Origin: Azadirachta indica
Taxonomy: Eukaryota > Streptophyta > Magnoliopsida > Sapindales > Meliaceae
Length of the DNA stretch: 64,000 nt
NCBI GenBank assembly: GCA_022749755.1
Contig: CM040453.1
Span: 19,725,368 to 19,789,367, forward strand
Reading direction: 5' to 3'
A program made the translations under genes and the position numbers. Under the pieces are notes generated by a model. The model searched no databases and was not told the DNA's origin. It was given only the letters and a program-made list of their open reading frames with translations. Below are positions 1 to 13,454 of this stretch, piece after piece (the first letter of the stretch is position 1; each line of letters begins with the position of its first letter).

Positions 1-839
1 TAAAGATTATTAGAACACTACAACAAATGGTCACGAATCTATATCCCTCAGGATTACAATGACAACACTTTAGAAATAGAGATATAAAGTACTGTAAGAT
101 TGGATTCATGATATTAATCATATAGATTGCTTGCCCTAAAAGATCTGTACAACCTATATATTGCTTGCCCAACAAAGCCATTTTCGAGAAAAGAAAGGTG
201 GTCGAGAACCCTAACTGTCTAATGAACGAAAGATATAACTAAAAAGAAATAGGGTAAAAGTAAAATCCTTTTATTAATTCTTTCAAAGATGATAGGGATA
301 CGATCAAACTATCACGATAAAAGAAAGAGGACAAATGAGAATCTTACTAGAAAATATGGGATCTATGAAACGTTATATCGAATTAAAGGAGAAAGATGTA
401 TGCTTACGGGTAAGAAAGCACAAGGGACCATTAGAGTACAAAGAAATGTTGTACAATGGACCAAGAAGAAAAGGAAAAGTTGCTTCTTTAGAAAGGCTTC
501 TAAAAGAAAACGGAAGGATAAATTTTATTTTTTTTAATAAAAAAACATGATAAAGCCAAAAGGGTCAATTTATACGACTATAGGAATCGAAGAGTTACGC
601 CTGAAGACAAAGACAGTCGTTTTAGAGGCTGATATGAGGTACCAATAAGGTGAATAAGCGGTAAAGCATATCTAATACGATAAAGATTATTAGAACACTA
701 CAACAAACGGTCACGAATCTATATCCCTCAGGATTACAATGACAACACTTTAGAAATAGAGATATAAAGTACTGTAAGATTGAATTCATGATATTAATCA
801 TATAGATTGCTTGCCCTAAAAGATCTGTACAACCTATAT
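1..839. repeat. 680-bp spaced direct repeat
   Basis: Bases 1-159 recur at 681-839 with only two or three differences (for example caaatgg/caaacgg and tggattc/tgaattc). The offset is 680 bp, so the window may enter a longer tandem array on its left. The 520 bp between the copies are AT-rich and contain two overlapping short ORFs (289-537 and 335-550) with no recognisable domain. I cannot tell whether this is a satellite or part of a transposon. Confidence 0.8.
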
Positions 840-3203
840 GATGAAGGAGGCTAATGTTGATACACGAAAATGGATCATAGGTCCAAGGTCAAGCTTAAGC
901 CAAAATTATGTCATTTTACCAAGTAATATATGCAGAAGTACAAGTGGTTTCGAGCTCAAATTATGGCCTCTGGTATAGAAGGTAAAAGTAAGCTCACAGT
1001 CTGACCTAAATTAATATAATATCCTAAGCTTAGCTTACTTAGAGGCTACTTAAGCTTAAAGAATCCATTATATGATTATCGTAATGCATAAGGAACACAA
1101 AAGTGCAAAATGCCTATTTATTTTTTAAGCCTAAAACCTTATTTTAATTAATTTAAGGTTAGTTAAAATAAGTGTTTTATTCTAATTAGGATTAGTTAGA
1201 ATAGGAGTTTTATTACAATGTGAGATTTAAACACCTCTTTTAACTAGGATTAAATTATGCTAATATATTTTCTAGATAAGATCTTCTCTTAAGGGAGTTG
1301 AACTTCTATTAGAATAACATTACATGAACTAGTCTTATTATATTTCAACTCCATATCACACGCTATACAAAGGCTATATGACTTCATGTTCAAGGGGGAT
1401 TACGATATTATCACACCATATCATCACATCATCATATTATAATGTCATCATGTTGCACATTATCAAGGTTTGACATTTGTTAAGCCTAAGATCACATCCT
1501 TGAAGAACGTCCCCCTCTTCACAACAGCATTCATGATTTTTGGCTTACTTTTTGGCAATCACTTATCGCCCTTGTCGGCCTTAAACACTACCCTAATATT
1601 CTATCGTCTTTTCTACACCTATTGGCTTCAAACTGGTTAATTTTAGCCTTCAAAAGCATCTTGTCCACAGCCTTAAGTTCATTAAAACATAGATGATTGT
1701 ATTGAATACTGCCTCAAAACGGTCTATTTAATATTGATCTAATTGCTATCTACCGTTAAAACCATTATGTTCTTCCGCATTGATACTAGGACTAGCTTAC
1801 TTCCACAAACACCGTGGGCTTATAATTTGTGTTCTATGCTCTTTCTAAGTATTTCACAAGAATAGAAGCGATAATAGGTGGTGATAGCAAATCCCTCCGT
1901 CAAACTAAAGCTGATCTCCTAAAGTTGAAATATCACGACTCTCGAACCATCTAGTGCAATCCAAGGGACGTGAAAGGCCTTGCTCCTCGCAACTTAAAAA
2001 AGGTATGTGAAAGCTCAATTTAGATCCAAAGGCTCAGCAAGTATCAAAACTCATCAAGAGCAATACAAGGCCTACATCAGCAATCGACCAATCATAATTT
2101 GACTCGTGGATTGAGTAAATTTCCCTTGCAAACACATATTAAACTACTAGAATTCAAAAACCTAAAAGAAAGTAAGAAGTAAAATGTATTTTGAAACTTT
2201 TCCATCTTCTATCTGTGTAATTTTTTGGTATAGGTTATAGCACCCTTAGTAAGTAAATCCTATAACTATAATACTCTATGAAATATTAAGTTGAAATATC
2301 TATTAATAGCTTCTCCTGCTCAACTAAATTTATTACCAATTGTGTGATTCTTAACATAATGGCCAAGAATGTATAAGAACATACAAACTTGTTCTTCAAC
2401 TATAACCAAACCATCTACTTTTGACCCTTTCATTTAATCCTAATAACTCGCATTATAGACCAAATGTTCCTCTATGCATTCTTAACTAATTAATGCAATG
2501 TATTTCACCATTGCCTTTTATGCTATATAAGTAATGGAAGTGAGTTTCATGGTTAATGAGCATGTGATTACGAAGTATGTTTCTTTCATTGTGCTTTCAA
2601 ATCAACTTCATTGAGAATAAAAATATCATCATTGATAAGGACAAGAACTATAGTTGTAAGAAGGTCAAAATAGTATATAAGGTAACCTTTCTTCTTCTTT
2701 CCATATCTAAAAACAAATATGTATGACATTAATTACAAAAGAAAAATAATTATAATTAAAGTTAAAAAAAAAAAAGAAAGAAAAGTGAAAATCATCAATA
2801 TGAAAAAGCTTCGGTATGAGAGATAAAAATATTTAGTTAAAACCCAGTGACTTGAGAAGATAACAGTTATAGTGTTGTCATCCTATCAACCAATAAATAC
2901 ATAATATTGTTCCTAAAACTTAATTAAAAGATTCAACCAATCCATAGAAAACAAATAAAATTCAGTAAGCTAATCAAATTTCCTGAGCATACCAAAATGA
3001 ACAAACTTAATCAAAACATAAAAATCTATGAAACCAAAATATACTAAGCAAAATTAATAACTCATTCAAACTTAGAATTTTGGCTTAATTCTTCAATTTA
3101 AAAAGTTTACATATATCAGCTTCCTACCATTCTAACTTATGGAAAATATAATTAAAAAAATTTTAGATTATAATTGCATTATGTTGCCCACAACTTAATT
3201 ACA
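840..3203. other. unassigned repetitive-looking intergenic DNA
   Basis: No gene is recognisable in this stretch. Around 1490-2060 the base composition is more balanced and the text resembles decayed LTR-retrotransposon non-coding sequence, but no paired LTR, primer-binding site or protein was found. The rest is AT-rich with homopolymer runs (2763-2774 is an A run). Confidence 0.4.
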
Positions 3204-3212
3204 TATTCAAAA

Positions 3213-5055
3213 GGGAATATGCTCGGTTCCCGCCTTTTGTTTGGCCACATTCTCATTACTCCCCCATTATTTTGAAAATAACCCCAGTTTTTGTTTGGCC
3301 AAATCTCCATTACTCCCCTATTATTTTGAAAATACCCTCTCTTAGTTTGGCCAAATCCTAATAACTTTTCTATTATTTCAAAAATATCTCAATACCTAAT
3401 TGACGTTACTTCTATTATTGAAAAACGTTAGTGTTTTTGTGCAAATACAATTTTATCCTTATGATTAAAGGTAAAATAATGTTTGAACAATATAAAATAA
3501 ATTTAAAAAATGATCATCAATTGTTTTGACACAATAATAATTAATTAATATTTTGTTTTTTTAATTTTTTGGTTTTCTATTTTTTCTCTCTCCACTTTTT
3601 TATCTTCTCTTCTGGCTCTCTTTCCATGACCTTTTTCCATGGCCAAACCTTCAAGAACAGCCCCAAAATCTTTCATTCAACAATCTTCAATCCTGCAAAT
3701 GACAACATCTTCATCATTTCTTAAATTTTTCACCGTTGAACGGACCCAAAACCTACAAATGACATGTATAGATCAAAAGTTTACTCCAACTTTTTTCTCT
3801 AAGCTTCTCCTACATTCTCTCAACAACCAAAAAGACAGTCAAAACCCAGTAAAATCTCTACTAGCCATCATTGCGACAAGAAATACAGTACATCTAAGAT
3901 TGTGAAATTGTTGTCTAAATCACTTCAACAACAGTAAAATATTAATGGGATTCTGATAATTTTTGGATTTGGGTATTCTATGAATTTGAAGTAGTTTAAG
4001 TTGGTTAGAGAGGTAAATTTGTGGCCAAGAATTTGGTTGACACAGCATTTTAGCTTTGGTGTTGCTTTTCGATCAGAGAATGGTGATGGTTGAACCGCGG
4101 CGAATTTGTTGCCCCGTTAGTTTTTTATTGTTTAAATGCAGAGCCACGATAAAACCCATAGCCATTTTCCTTTTGGTTTGATTAGATTTTTAAGAAGAAT
4201 ATATTAGAGGCAGGAAAGGCAAACATGGTGGTGGCAGGTGATTTTTTAATTTTATGTAATTTGGATAAAAAGATAGGTTTTAATTCGCAATAGATTGGAG
4301 GAGAAGATTAGTTTCTGGAATGGACAAGATTGATTTGGATGGAAGTCTTTTTTTTGTAGGGAGATTTTTAATAGTAACTAAATTAGGAATTTAATTTTTT
4401 AAAATAATTACTATTTAAAATATATTTTAAATATAACCCGTTTGCATTAAAATATTCTCATAAAAAATTTTTTAAATAACCCACATACACTTTTAATAGA
4501 GATATTTTTATTCAAAAAAATTTAAATGGATCATTTTTTTAACAAATTTTAAATAGTAGATATTACTGAAAATTCAGTTAAAGTGTTAGATATTTTAATT
4601 AAATTTCTCTTTTTTTTTATTAGAAAGAGACAAAATTTTTAAAGTATTTTATTATTTATTATTTATAAAAGAAAATAATATATTATTATTAACATTTATA
4701 TTTATTATTTTTAAAAGAAAATATTATATTAAATTATATTTTACCATTATTAACATATTATATTTATTTATTATAAATTATAAAAGAGATAATAATAATA
4801 ATAATAATAATAATTAAACTTCAATTTAAATTAAAAGATTATGTTGATAACAAATTAATAAAACATTAAAGGCATTATGTACGTCTGAATTTGTTTACTA
4901 ATATAAGAAATCTACATTAAATTACTATATTGTCCTTAGCCAACTAACTTTTCTATCAACACAAGTAATATTGAGGGGGTTTTGAAGTATTTTCAAAATA
5001 ACAGGGAGATGACGGGAATTTAGCAAAACAAAGAGGGGGTATGGGGCATATTCCC
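3213..5055. mobile_element. Small MULE-type element (copy A)
   Basis: The left end begins GGGAATATGC and the right end, read in reverse complement, begins the same way. The similarity then runs about 70 bp, including the shared block TTATTTTGAAAATA. The element is flanked by tattcaaaa (3204-3212) and tattgaaaa (5056-5064), a 9-bp target duplication with one mismatch. Long inverted ends plus a 9-bp duplication are typical of Mutator-like elements. No transposase is present, so it would be non-autonomous. A CT-rich leader followed by an 88-codon ORF (3639-3905) and a less AT-rich patch near 4010-4120 could be captured host sequence, but I do not recognise them. Confidence 0.8.
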
Positions 5056-7339
5056 TATTGAAAATGCATATAATAATATAATAATATAAATGAGGCAGAA
5101 TGTCTGATATCCCCTCCTTGTTTGGCCTAATACCCATTACCCCCCTGTTGTTTCAAAATACCCCAACACCCTTTCCTGCCAATGTTACTTCTATTAGTGA
5201 AAAACAATAGTTTTTATGCGTAAATACAATTTGACCTTTCTGATTGCATTATAACTCCGTAAAAGTTATGTAATAGTATCAATTATAGCACTTTAGGATG
5301 AGAAGAATCAAATTTACTTTAATATCTCTGTAGTAGAAGAGTAAAATTACTTTAATACCCTTGGATATTTTATGAGGAAAAATGTGTAATGAAATGAAAT
5401 ATAGATTTTATTTATATTTTTATTAATAATGACATTATATATAAGATTGAAAAAAAATATTTATGGAATAGTAGCATCATTAAATATTTAATATTTAAAT
5501 AAAGAACGAAATGAGATTTTGTCTTATTTGGCTTCAATTTGAACGTTGAGAGAGCTGAAGAGGGATTGTAACAGTAAAAATTTTGGCTTGAAATAGCAAA
5601 CCATATGCATGCAAATCCCTTAGTATTCACAATTTCATTTTTTTCCCTATCTTTGTGTTCATACAACACCACCAAACTATACAAGCTAAACACCAGCAAA
5701 AATTAACTCATAACCTATTATACAAACTACATCGTCCCATCATACAATCAGCAAGTATTCTTTAAACTTTATCATCTAGTAGCAAGCATACGAAGTCCCA
5801 AAAAAATAAAACAACACTTTCAACATCCATTAAACTAGTAAAAATGGAAATTGATGGAAAGATAATCAAGTTCATAAGCAAATTTTGCAAATACAAAAGA
5901 ACAGCTGGAGCAGCTATATATGAGTTTGAAAAAAATCTGAATAAGCTATATCTCTTTTGTATGTAGGAGAAAAGTTGTGGATTTTTTTGCTTTTGAAAGC
6001 CAAAAAGTGATGAGTTTAGTTGGGAAAGTTTAGGGGATAGCATGTCCAACATCCAAAGTGCAAACACAAATATAGTTAATGGTGGGATCATTAAGTTCAA
6101 GAATAGGGTTTTGCAAATATGGGGAAAAGGCTAGCATTAAAATTCAAAGAATATAAAGAAGCCTAATAAGCTTTATTTCTATTGCAAGTGGCCACAACAG
6201 TGTGGCTATTTCAAGTTTTGGAAACATACCGAGGAGTTAAATAACACTATAAGAGAGGTAGTAGGTTCTGGAAGCAACATATATGACCATTCAAAGCTTT
6301 TGGAACAATTAAGATCGAGCAACATGTAAAGTAATGATTTATAATCGTGTGCAAAATGCATGCATCATAATATAATCAAAGATGATGATTAAAGGTACCA
6401 GATTTGTTGACAAGATGATAATGGTTATGATCTGTTATGCATTTGCATTATCCAACTATGGGCTATTTCAACAAAGTGCAAACTCTATACTAATATGTAT
6501 TCATAATATAAGAGAATGAAATTGTTTTCTAGTCAAGCATTTTGCAATATCTACTAGAAAAGAAGATAGTAATATTGATATACAATTTAATATGTGCATA
6601 TGGCTTGTGTTCACTCATATTCCATTGTTATCAACATACATATACTATGAACACAACCTATAGCCCCAAAAAATTAACTTAGCTACTGTCAAGCTTTACA
6701 AAAAAATGACTGATTCAAATTATACAAATTAACTTGTGCATTGTATCTGCACAGTTCTGTTCAGCCAACCAAAAAAGTCTTCAAAAAATAATTTGTTGCA
6801 TTTATACACAAGTTTCCACAAATATATGCCACTATATTAACCTACGAGCAATTAAGGTATAATATTAAGCATTTTTTAGATATTTTCATGATATAATATG
6901 TAGTTAATATTAATGATTTATAATCCAAAACATATAAAAGTATTACTTTCTACATAACCTAAGCCATGGTGCTGTTTCCAGACCCACCATGCTTGCCAGG
7001 TTACTACTAGGTAGGGAAATCTCTATTCTGCTCATCTGCCTTCAGTTTCTTGGAATTTTTGTTGCTACAAATAGTTTCCCTCATGTGTTTTCTTCTACAT
7101 GTATTGAAAATCATTTGCAATCCATGACACCTAACTAATAGAAAAAACAAAACTAACAATCAATGATACTTCCTGTTACAGTAGCGCTTATAGAAGGGAA
7201 ATTTGTGGCAGTTGTGGCTATAACACTTGTGCTAGTTGTAACTGAGGCAATGTTGGCATTAATATTGTCCTACATGCAAATGTGAGTCAGTTAGGGCATG
7301 AATAAGTCATTGTCAACATATAAAAGTTGCTACCCATTA

Positions 7340-8608
7340 ATTTATTATTTTATATTATTAGTTGGACAACTTCTTTTACTATGGCCGATATTTTTGCACC
7401 TATTGCATCTTATAGTAAATCTTCTCCTCTCTTAGGGGACTTCTTTTTCATTTGGTTGTTTCCTTCTATTGTACTTTGGTCTACCCACCTTAACAATAAT
7501 GGTTGAAGGTGGTAGCTCTAGCAAATCAGTCCTTGGCCAATGCATCTTTTCAAGTAGTGGTCGTACACATTCAAAGTAGGTCAACTGATATGCATCTCTG
7601 GTCAAGATCTTATTAATACAGTCTGCTGGTTTAAGATTTGACTAGATAATACATGCTAATACATGCTTGTATAGATTGCCATTAACTTGCTAGCCCAAAG
7701 AATCACAACATGACTTGCTTAAGTCAACAACAAAAGTGCACACTACCGGCCACTTTACAATCTATCACCTCAAACTTAGCCTCACTTGATTTCACGACCA
7801 TTAGTTTTCTCGCAAACATCAAAAGCTTCTTAATTGTTGTAAACACCCTTTGGAGGCAGATTTGTTAGCCATTCCACAATTTTTTTCCTTCCTTCTGATC
7901 TTGCACAATTCATTAACTTTAACCGTATAAATTCCAATAACTCCAATATTGGCTTTTTCCTATACTTATTTAGGAATCTATTCCAAGACTCCATCATGTT
8001 ATTTGTAGCACGGTCAATCTTAAGAAATGGTCAAACTAACGCACAACCCAAGTGTTTGGCTATTTTTCCATCAACCAGGTATATGCAACAGGTTCAAGTT
8101 CTTGGATTTTACCCATGGCATGATCAAAATCAGCTTTGTTCGTTGCTCAAATAGCCATCCAAAAATGTGTTCTGAATATCTCAACAGTAAGAGTTTCCTA
8201 AGTTGGCATACATATGCCTCGCACAATACCTAATCGATGCTATAAGGAAATAAATGTTAAGTGCTGCAGTTACCCTTTGTCAGACATGAAAGTGATCGCC
8301 ATCTTGTCTCTTATCTCCATATGCTCCTTAAATAACTGTAGAAACCAACCCTAGCTCTACAAGTTCTCATCCTTATATATGCAAACTACTAAAGGGAAAA
8401 TGTCATTGGCATCTACTTAAAATTATAGATAGGAAAACCCCACTATATGTTATTTTCAAGTGGCAACCATCTAAACTCACGAATCTTCTATACCCTATCA
8501 TAAACCCTTTCTGTTGTGCACGAAAGCTAATAAAAATTCTCTTGAATAATCCTATAAGATCTCTGTTAGCTTTAAGACTCATAACCAATTTCTTTACTGA
8601 TAACAAAT
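7340..8608 (-). pseudogene. MULE transposase, C-terminal part (decayed)
   Basis: The minus strand encodes the MULE catalytic-domain signature: LFKRIFISF and then GYRRFVSLDGCHLK (within 8403-8606). The Asp of LDG is the first catalytic carboxylate of this family. Further on are a damaged SWIM-like zinc-binding region (about 7650-7790) and a C-terminal tail containing KVGRPKYNRRKQPNEKEVP (about 7440-7490). It ends with a zinc knuckle CNRCKNIGHSKRSC (7366-7408; CX2CX4HX4C intact). Frameshifts and stops separate these parts. The order matches a full MuDR-type transposase with 14811-16170 as its front half. Confidence 0.82.
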
Positions 8609-8613
8609 ATTGA

Positions 8614-9853
8614 TAGTCTTAAATAACCATATTCTTCTTGTAATATTTATTGTTATATTTTTAACATGAAGAATTTGAAAAGCAATTGTGAAGATTCAAA
8701 GAACATCCAAAATGATGCCATTTAAGAAAAGTATGATGGAACCTTTGAGCAAATTAAAGAATGAAGTCACAAGTTTTGTATTTTATTTTATATTATTTAT
8801 GTATACTTATATTTGTAAGTGTGCATGATGATTGTGTTAAGCTTAAGATTTTTAAAAAATAAATGTTTTGAGTTTTGAAAATCAGACCAAAATACAAGTT
8901 CTTAAAACTTGGAATATGAATCAAAATGGACTGAAATGCAAAATTTTAAATCTTGAACAGTGCCCATGGTCAACCAAGTACAACAATTTGGTCGACCGAA
9001 TTAAAGGTAACGGTCAACTAAGTGTACTAAATTGGTCAACCAAACTAGAGTCATAATGCCTCCCTAGGTTAGTTACATCATTGGTTGAGTAACCGGAGCC
9101 ACTTAGTCGACCGACAAGGCTAACTTGGTCGACCGATCTTTGAAAATTTTGAATTTCTAAGTTCTTAATGGCTAGTAATGGCTAATTTTTGCATTAAACT
9201 ATAAATATGAGTGATTTTACTCATAAGAGTTCACAAACATCATTTAAGCTTCAAAATCATATCTTGAGCTCAAAAGTTGCCACATTCATCTTCTACACAT
9301 TTGTTCTTTCATTTTTAAATCTTTTGAACTTATAAATATTGTTACTACTTTTATCCTACTTGAAATTAAAAAAGTAGTAGGTCTTTCACTTGGACTATGA
9401 GTTGAGTGATTTGTAGAGAAATCACTTGTATTCATATTATAAGTAAGTGTTTGGGATGAGCAAACACTTATAAAGTTTAAGAGGTACCAAAAATCCACTT
9501 AATTATAGTTGCTTAAGTCTTGAGGTGTCTAAAACTTGATTAGTGAAATCCTCGAGTAGGTTATCTTGGAGGCATGGATATAGGTTTGAGTTTATCGAAC
9601 CACGTAAAAACCATTCTGTTTGATCTCTCTCTCTACACTCTTTATTATTGTTTATGTTTGTATTTTTATATATATTGCTCTCACACACTTGAAACTTAAT
9701 TTGTTGACATTTACATATTGGTGATTAGGATTATGTATTGAATTTCCACTTTAGAAGGATTTGAATTGTTTGATGTTGGTTGCAGGGTTGTTTTAAAAGT
9801 ATTAAAATCCTTAAAAACACAATTCATCCCACCTTTGTCTTAGTGTTATTTTA
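8614..9853 (+). repeat. 5' LTR of the copia element
   Basis: Homologous to 13455-14805 along its length, for example at the shared text around 8640-8760 and 13525-13650. The first tens of bases, including the TGTTGG end, are missing or diverged, and the 3' end near 9840-9853 is shortened relative to the other LTR. It contains short Asn/Thr-rich ORFs with no meaning as genes. Confidence 0.82.
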
Positions 9854-9854
9854 A

Positions 9855-9866
9855 TTAGTATCAGAG
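9855..9866 (+). promoter_or_regulatory. Primer-binding site (initiator tRNA-Met type)
   Basis: TTAGTATCAGAG directly follows the 5' LTR. The usual plant copia primer site, complementary to the 3' end of initiator tRNA-Met, reads TGGTATCAGAGC, so this copy is slightly mutated. In an active element reverse transcription would start here. Confidence 0.8.
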
Positions 9867-9908
9867 TAAAGTACTCTAGATAAAGACTTAATCGTCTTAC
9901 AGTGATCC

Positions 9909-11150
9909 ATGGCAACCTTAGGATACATTAAAGGACAATCACCCATTATACCACCATTTTTTTATGGAAATGATTGTACATATTGGAAACTTAGGATGAA
10001 GATATTCTTACAATCTATGGATTATGAAATTTGGGATGCTGTTGTTGATAATAAATTGATTCCTAAATTTACAAAGGAATGGAATGACATAAATAGAAAA
10101 AATGCATAGTCAAATTCTAGAGCTTTAACTATTTTGTCTTATGCATTAAGTACATATAATGTAAATAAATTTTCTATATTCAATTTTGCTCATGATATTT
10201 GGTGTGCCGTAGAAAACATTTATGAAGGCGACAAAACTAAGAGAACTAAGGACTTGTACTTCGAGCAAAATGATAATTGTTTTGGAACACTTATGCACTA
10301 CAATGATGGACATGAAGAGGATGAGAGCAATGATGAAAAAAAGAAGGCAAATGAAACTTCAACCTTGTGCTTCATAGTATTAGGAGATAATGAGGTAAAT
10401 GATTTTGAACCCTCTCATCTATATGATGAAATTGTTGGATGCTTTTGAGGATTTGCATAATGGTTTTGAAAAACTGGTTTTCAAAAATTGCATTCTTAAG
10501 TAGAAAATTGATAATTTTCTCCTTGAAATTGAATCTTTGAAAGAAGAGAAGAATATTTTTGAAAATGAGAATGCTACTTTGAAGAGTGACAAAATTGCTT
10601 GGAAATATGAAAATGAAAACTTGCAAAAAGATAGTGAATTTTTGAGAAATAAAATTGATTGTTTACAAAAGAAAGTCAATTTTGATGAAGCTAAAAATGT
10701 CCATGAAAAAGAGATTGATTTTCTAAAACAAAAACTTTGTGCTTCATAAAACTATGAGAGCTCAAAATTTCATGCTTTATCTAAAGAAATGAGATGCTTA
10801 AGAAAAGAACCACGAATTTAAATGACATTGTTTTCAAATTCACCAATGGTCAAAAGAATATTGGTAAATTACTTGGTTTTCAAAAATGTGTTTTTGACAA
10901 AAGAGGTATTAGATACAAGCCTCACATTAAACAAAATAATTGAAAAATGAGTTTGTGAAGGCTACATCTTCGGTGATTCAAAAATTGCATGCAATTATTA
11001 CAATGGTGTTGGTCACATAAGTTATGCATGCCTCATTAAGAAAAATACATACATTAGTGCTAGAAAAGTTTGAGTTCCAAAAGCAATCAAAACCAATATT
11101 GAAGGACTCAAAATGATTTGGGTACCAAAGTGCAAAACTTAAAAATCTTT
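9909..11150 (+). pseudogene. Copia gag polyprotein (decayed)
   Basis: The first codons (ATG at 9909, about 56 bp after the LTR) read into a copia gag N-terminal domain with the signature FFYGNDCTYWKLRMKIFLQS. The UBN2-like part continues at 10134 onwards (ending near AVENIYEGDKTK). It is followed by a long Lys/Glu-rich coiled coil (about 10500-10745) and a zinc knuckle at 10990-11031, with KIWVPK-like repeats after it. In-frame stops occur after NRKNA (10107) and after IVGCF (about 10446), with further ones downstream. In the knuckle the second Cys is Tyr (C-N-Y-Y...GH....C). It would have formed the nucleocapsid; no intact protein is possible now. Confidence 0.8.
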
Positions 11151-13454
11151 TGTAGGTACCAAAATTAAAGGAATAATGGGTGGCTCCTTGAGAAGGATTT
11201 GTGGGACAAAAACACTCAATGGGATGCAACATTTGCTTGGTATCAAATTGCAAGGAGAAGAATATGTGTATGAGCAAAATTGTTATCAAACTCTTATCTT
11301 TTCATTGTTTTATGCACTATTCTTAGCTTAAATTTTGAATGCATATCTGTGGTTTATGTTTGTAAACATGATTGGTTGAAATATACTTACTTTGGCAATA
11401 AATTCTTGGCTTATCATTTTGATTGTTTAATGTCCAAATTCTTTAGCCAAGCTTTCATGTCATGTGTTATGGTTAGAATTAGCATATGTTTTCCTTGAGG
11501 TATATTTGCATTTATCAATTTGTGCAAAACATCCCTCGTTTCATTTTATACCTTGATTTATACTTGATGCTTATTTAAGTTGCTTAACATTCACTAAATT
11601 TTTCATTCATTTTATGCATTCACTCATCATGTAAAAATGGCTTTGAAATGAAATATGATCACTTAATGATTAATATTGCAATTTTGTTTAAGCTAAATAT
11701 CAATTATCTAGAATCAAGAATCACTGGTTTAGGACTAGAAAGTGAAAATGACAGCATTCATATTTTGAGAAACTTGCAGCCTATTTGAAAATATTTCTGG
11801 GATTGATTGGGAATGTTGTAGAGACAAATGATATATAGGTAGACAACTACAGATGTCTAGTTTTTGTAGAATTTTTCAAAACCCAGTTCGGACATCATTA
11901 CAATTGAATATACTAGGATTGAGCTACATAGGTCAAAACTATCTTAAAGATGCAGTTGGCCAACAGCTTTAATTTTTCATGGTTAAATGTGCTAAGTTAT
12001 ATGGTGCAAATTAGATATGGATCAAAAGCCCAAGAAGTCAAGAGTTCATAGATTTTTATGGAATTCTATTTGGACATCTCGTTAGAGAGATATGACTCTA
12101 TGAACAATAACAAGTCAAAAAACAGAGTGGAAACAGAGCAACCAAGATGACCAAGTCATGAGAATTCAGTCTGCCAAATTGCTTAAGTAGGTTAACCGAA
12201 AATTGAAGGCTTTCTACCCCTTTATCATTATCCACTTTGATCAACTAAAACCGCCCACTCCTCCCACTTGTTTTGAACTCCCTCTCTTTCAAAACATCTT
12301 AAAAACACTTCCAACATTTGAATTCTTCATTTGGATACAAAATCAAAATTTACCTTGTGACATTTTTGAAGAAAAAATTGTATTATGAGAGTTCTATATG
12401 GAATTCATCAAGGAAAGAAAAAGGGATGCTCTAAAAGAGGATGAATCATTGGAAAACAAATAGAAGCAAGCCTACAAACCTAAACCATCAATGGTTTGAT
12501 CCTAGAGAAATGTCATTATAGCATGCATTTTCATTTGTTTGTGTTGTGTTTTGGAATACATTCAATAGCTTGACTTACTTTTAATTCTTATTGAATATGC
12601 ATTGATTGTTTTGATGATTTATACTATTGATTAAGGATGCATTTGTCGTTTTAGAGATTTATATGATATGCAATGTATAAAGGGGGAGAAGTGATTATCT
12701 CTTGCGCTTTATTAGAGTGCATTTTCATCAATTCGTTATATTGTTTTGAATTATCCATATTTTGTTAAGGCTATGAATGGAAGAAAAAAGAGGAGAATGA
12801 TATCTCTATGTTATTCATTGGATGAAATTTATGAAAGTATTTTTGTTACTACTTTTGTAATGATAAAATGGGGAAAGAGATGAAATTTTTCCAAAAGTAT
12901 TTTTATTTATTCAAAATGAAAAATTTTGCAATATTTAAATTCTTCCAAGTTTTGATGTGTAAAAGAGGGAGCATCATATGGTATGCAACACACTTACGAG
13001 AAGATAGGTTTTGTTTGTTTGTGTTGCATTAAAATCATATCCTGAGTGCTTTTTCATTTATTAATAAGTTGCATTAATTTGAATATCTCATTGTATGAGC
13101 TCTTGAAATAAAAAGAAGGGGAAATTGTTACTACCTTAATCTTATTCTCTTCCCTCCTTAGTTTGATTGCGTTTGCTCAAAATTTTAAGGCCTCTACTTT
13201 GAAAATTCTCTAGGATACCTCTAACATATGATTTTCAAAATTGTTATCATACTATTTTATTTGATATATTATTTTGATGATAACAAAAGGGGGAGAATTT
13301 TTATTATTGCCTATTACATGCTCTTGTACTTAAATGTTTCATTTAAACTATGATTGAAGGAGAGCATGAATTTTGGATGTGTAATACTTGTTCAATTTAT
13401 AAGTTATTTTTCATTTGGCAATCAATGGTTTGTCAACATAAAAAAGGGGGAGAT
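11151..13454 (+). other. Copia interior without pol, with repeated purine tracts
   Basis: Between gag and the 3' LTR I find no protease, integrase or reverse transcriptase motifs in any frame. Small ORFs (for example 12203-12388) have no recognisable domain. Tracts of the form AAGGGGGAGA occur near 12680, 13285 and 13441-13452; the last abuts the 3' LTR and is the likely plus-strand primer. Either pol was deleted or the element belongs to a gag-only lineage. Confidence 0.6.

Noticed and set aside
289..550. Two overlapping Lys/Arg-rich ORFs at the left end
   Set aside because: No domain recognised, overlapping frames, and placed in repetitive DNA.
10372..10679. Phe-rich minus-strand ORFs
   Set aside because: They are the antisense of the Lys/Glu-rich gag coiled coil.
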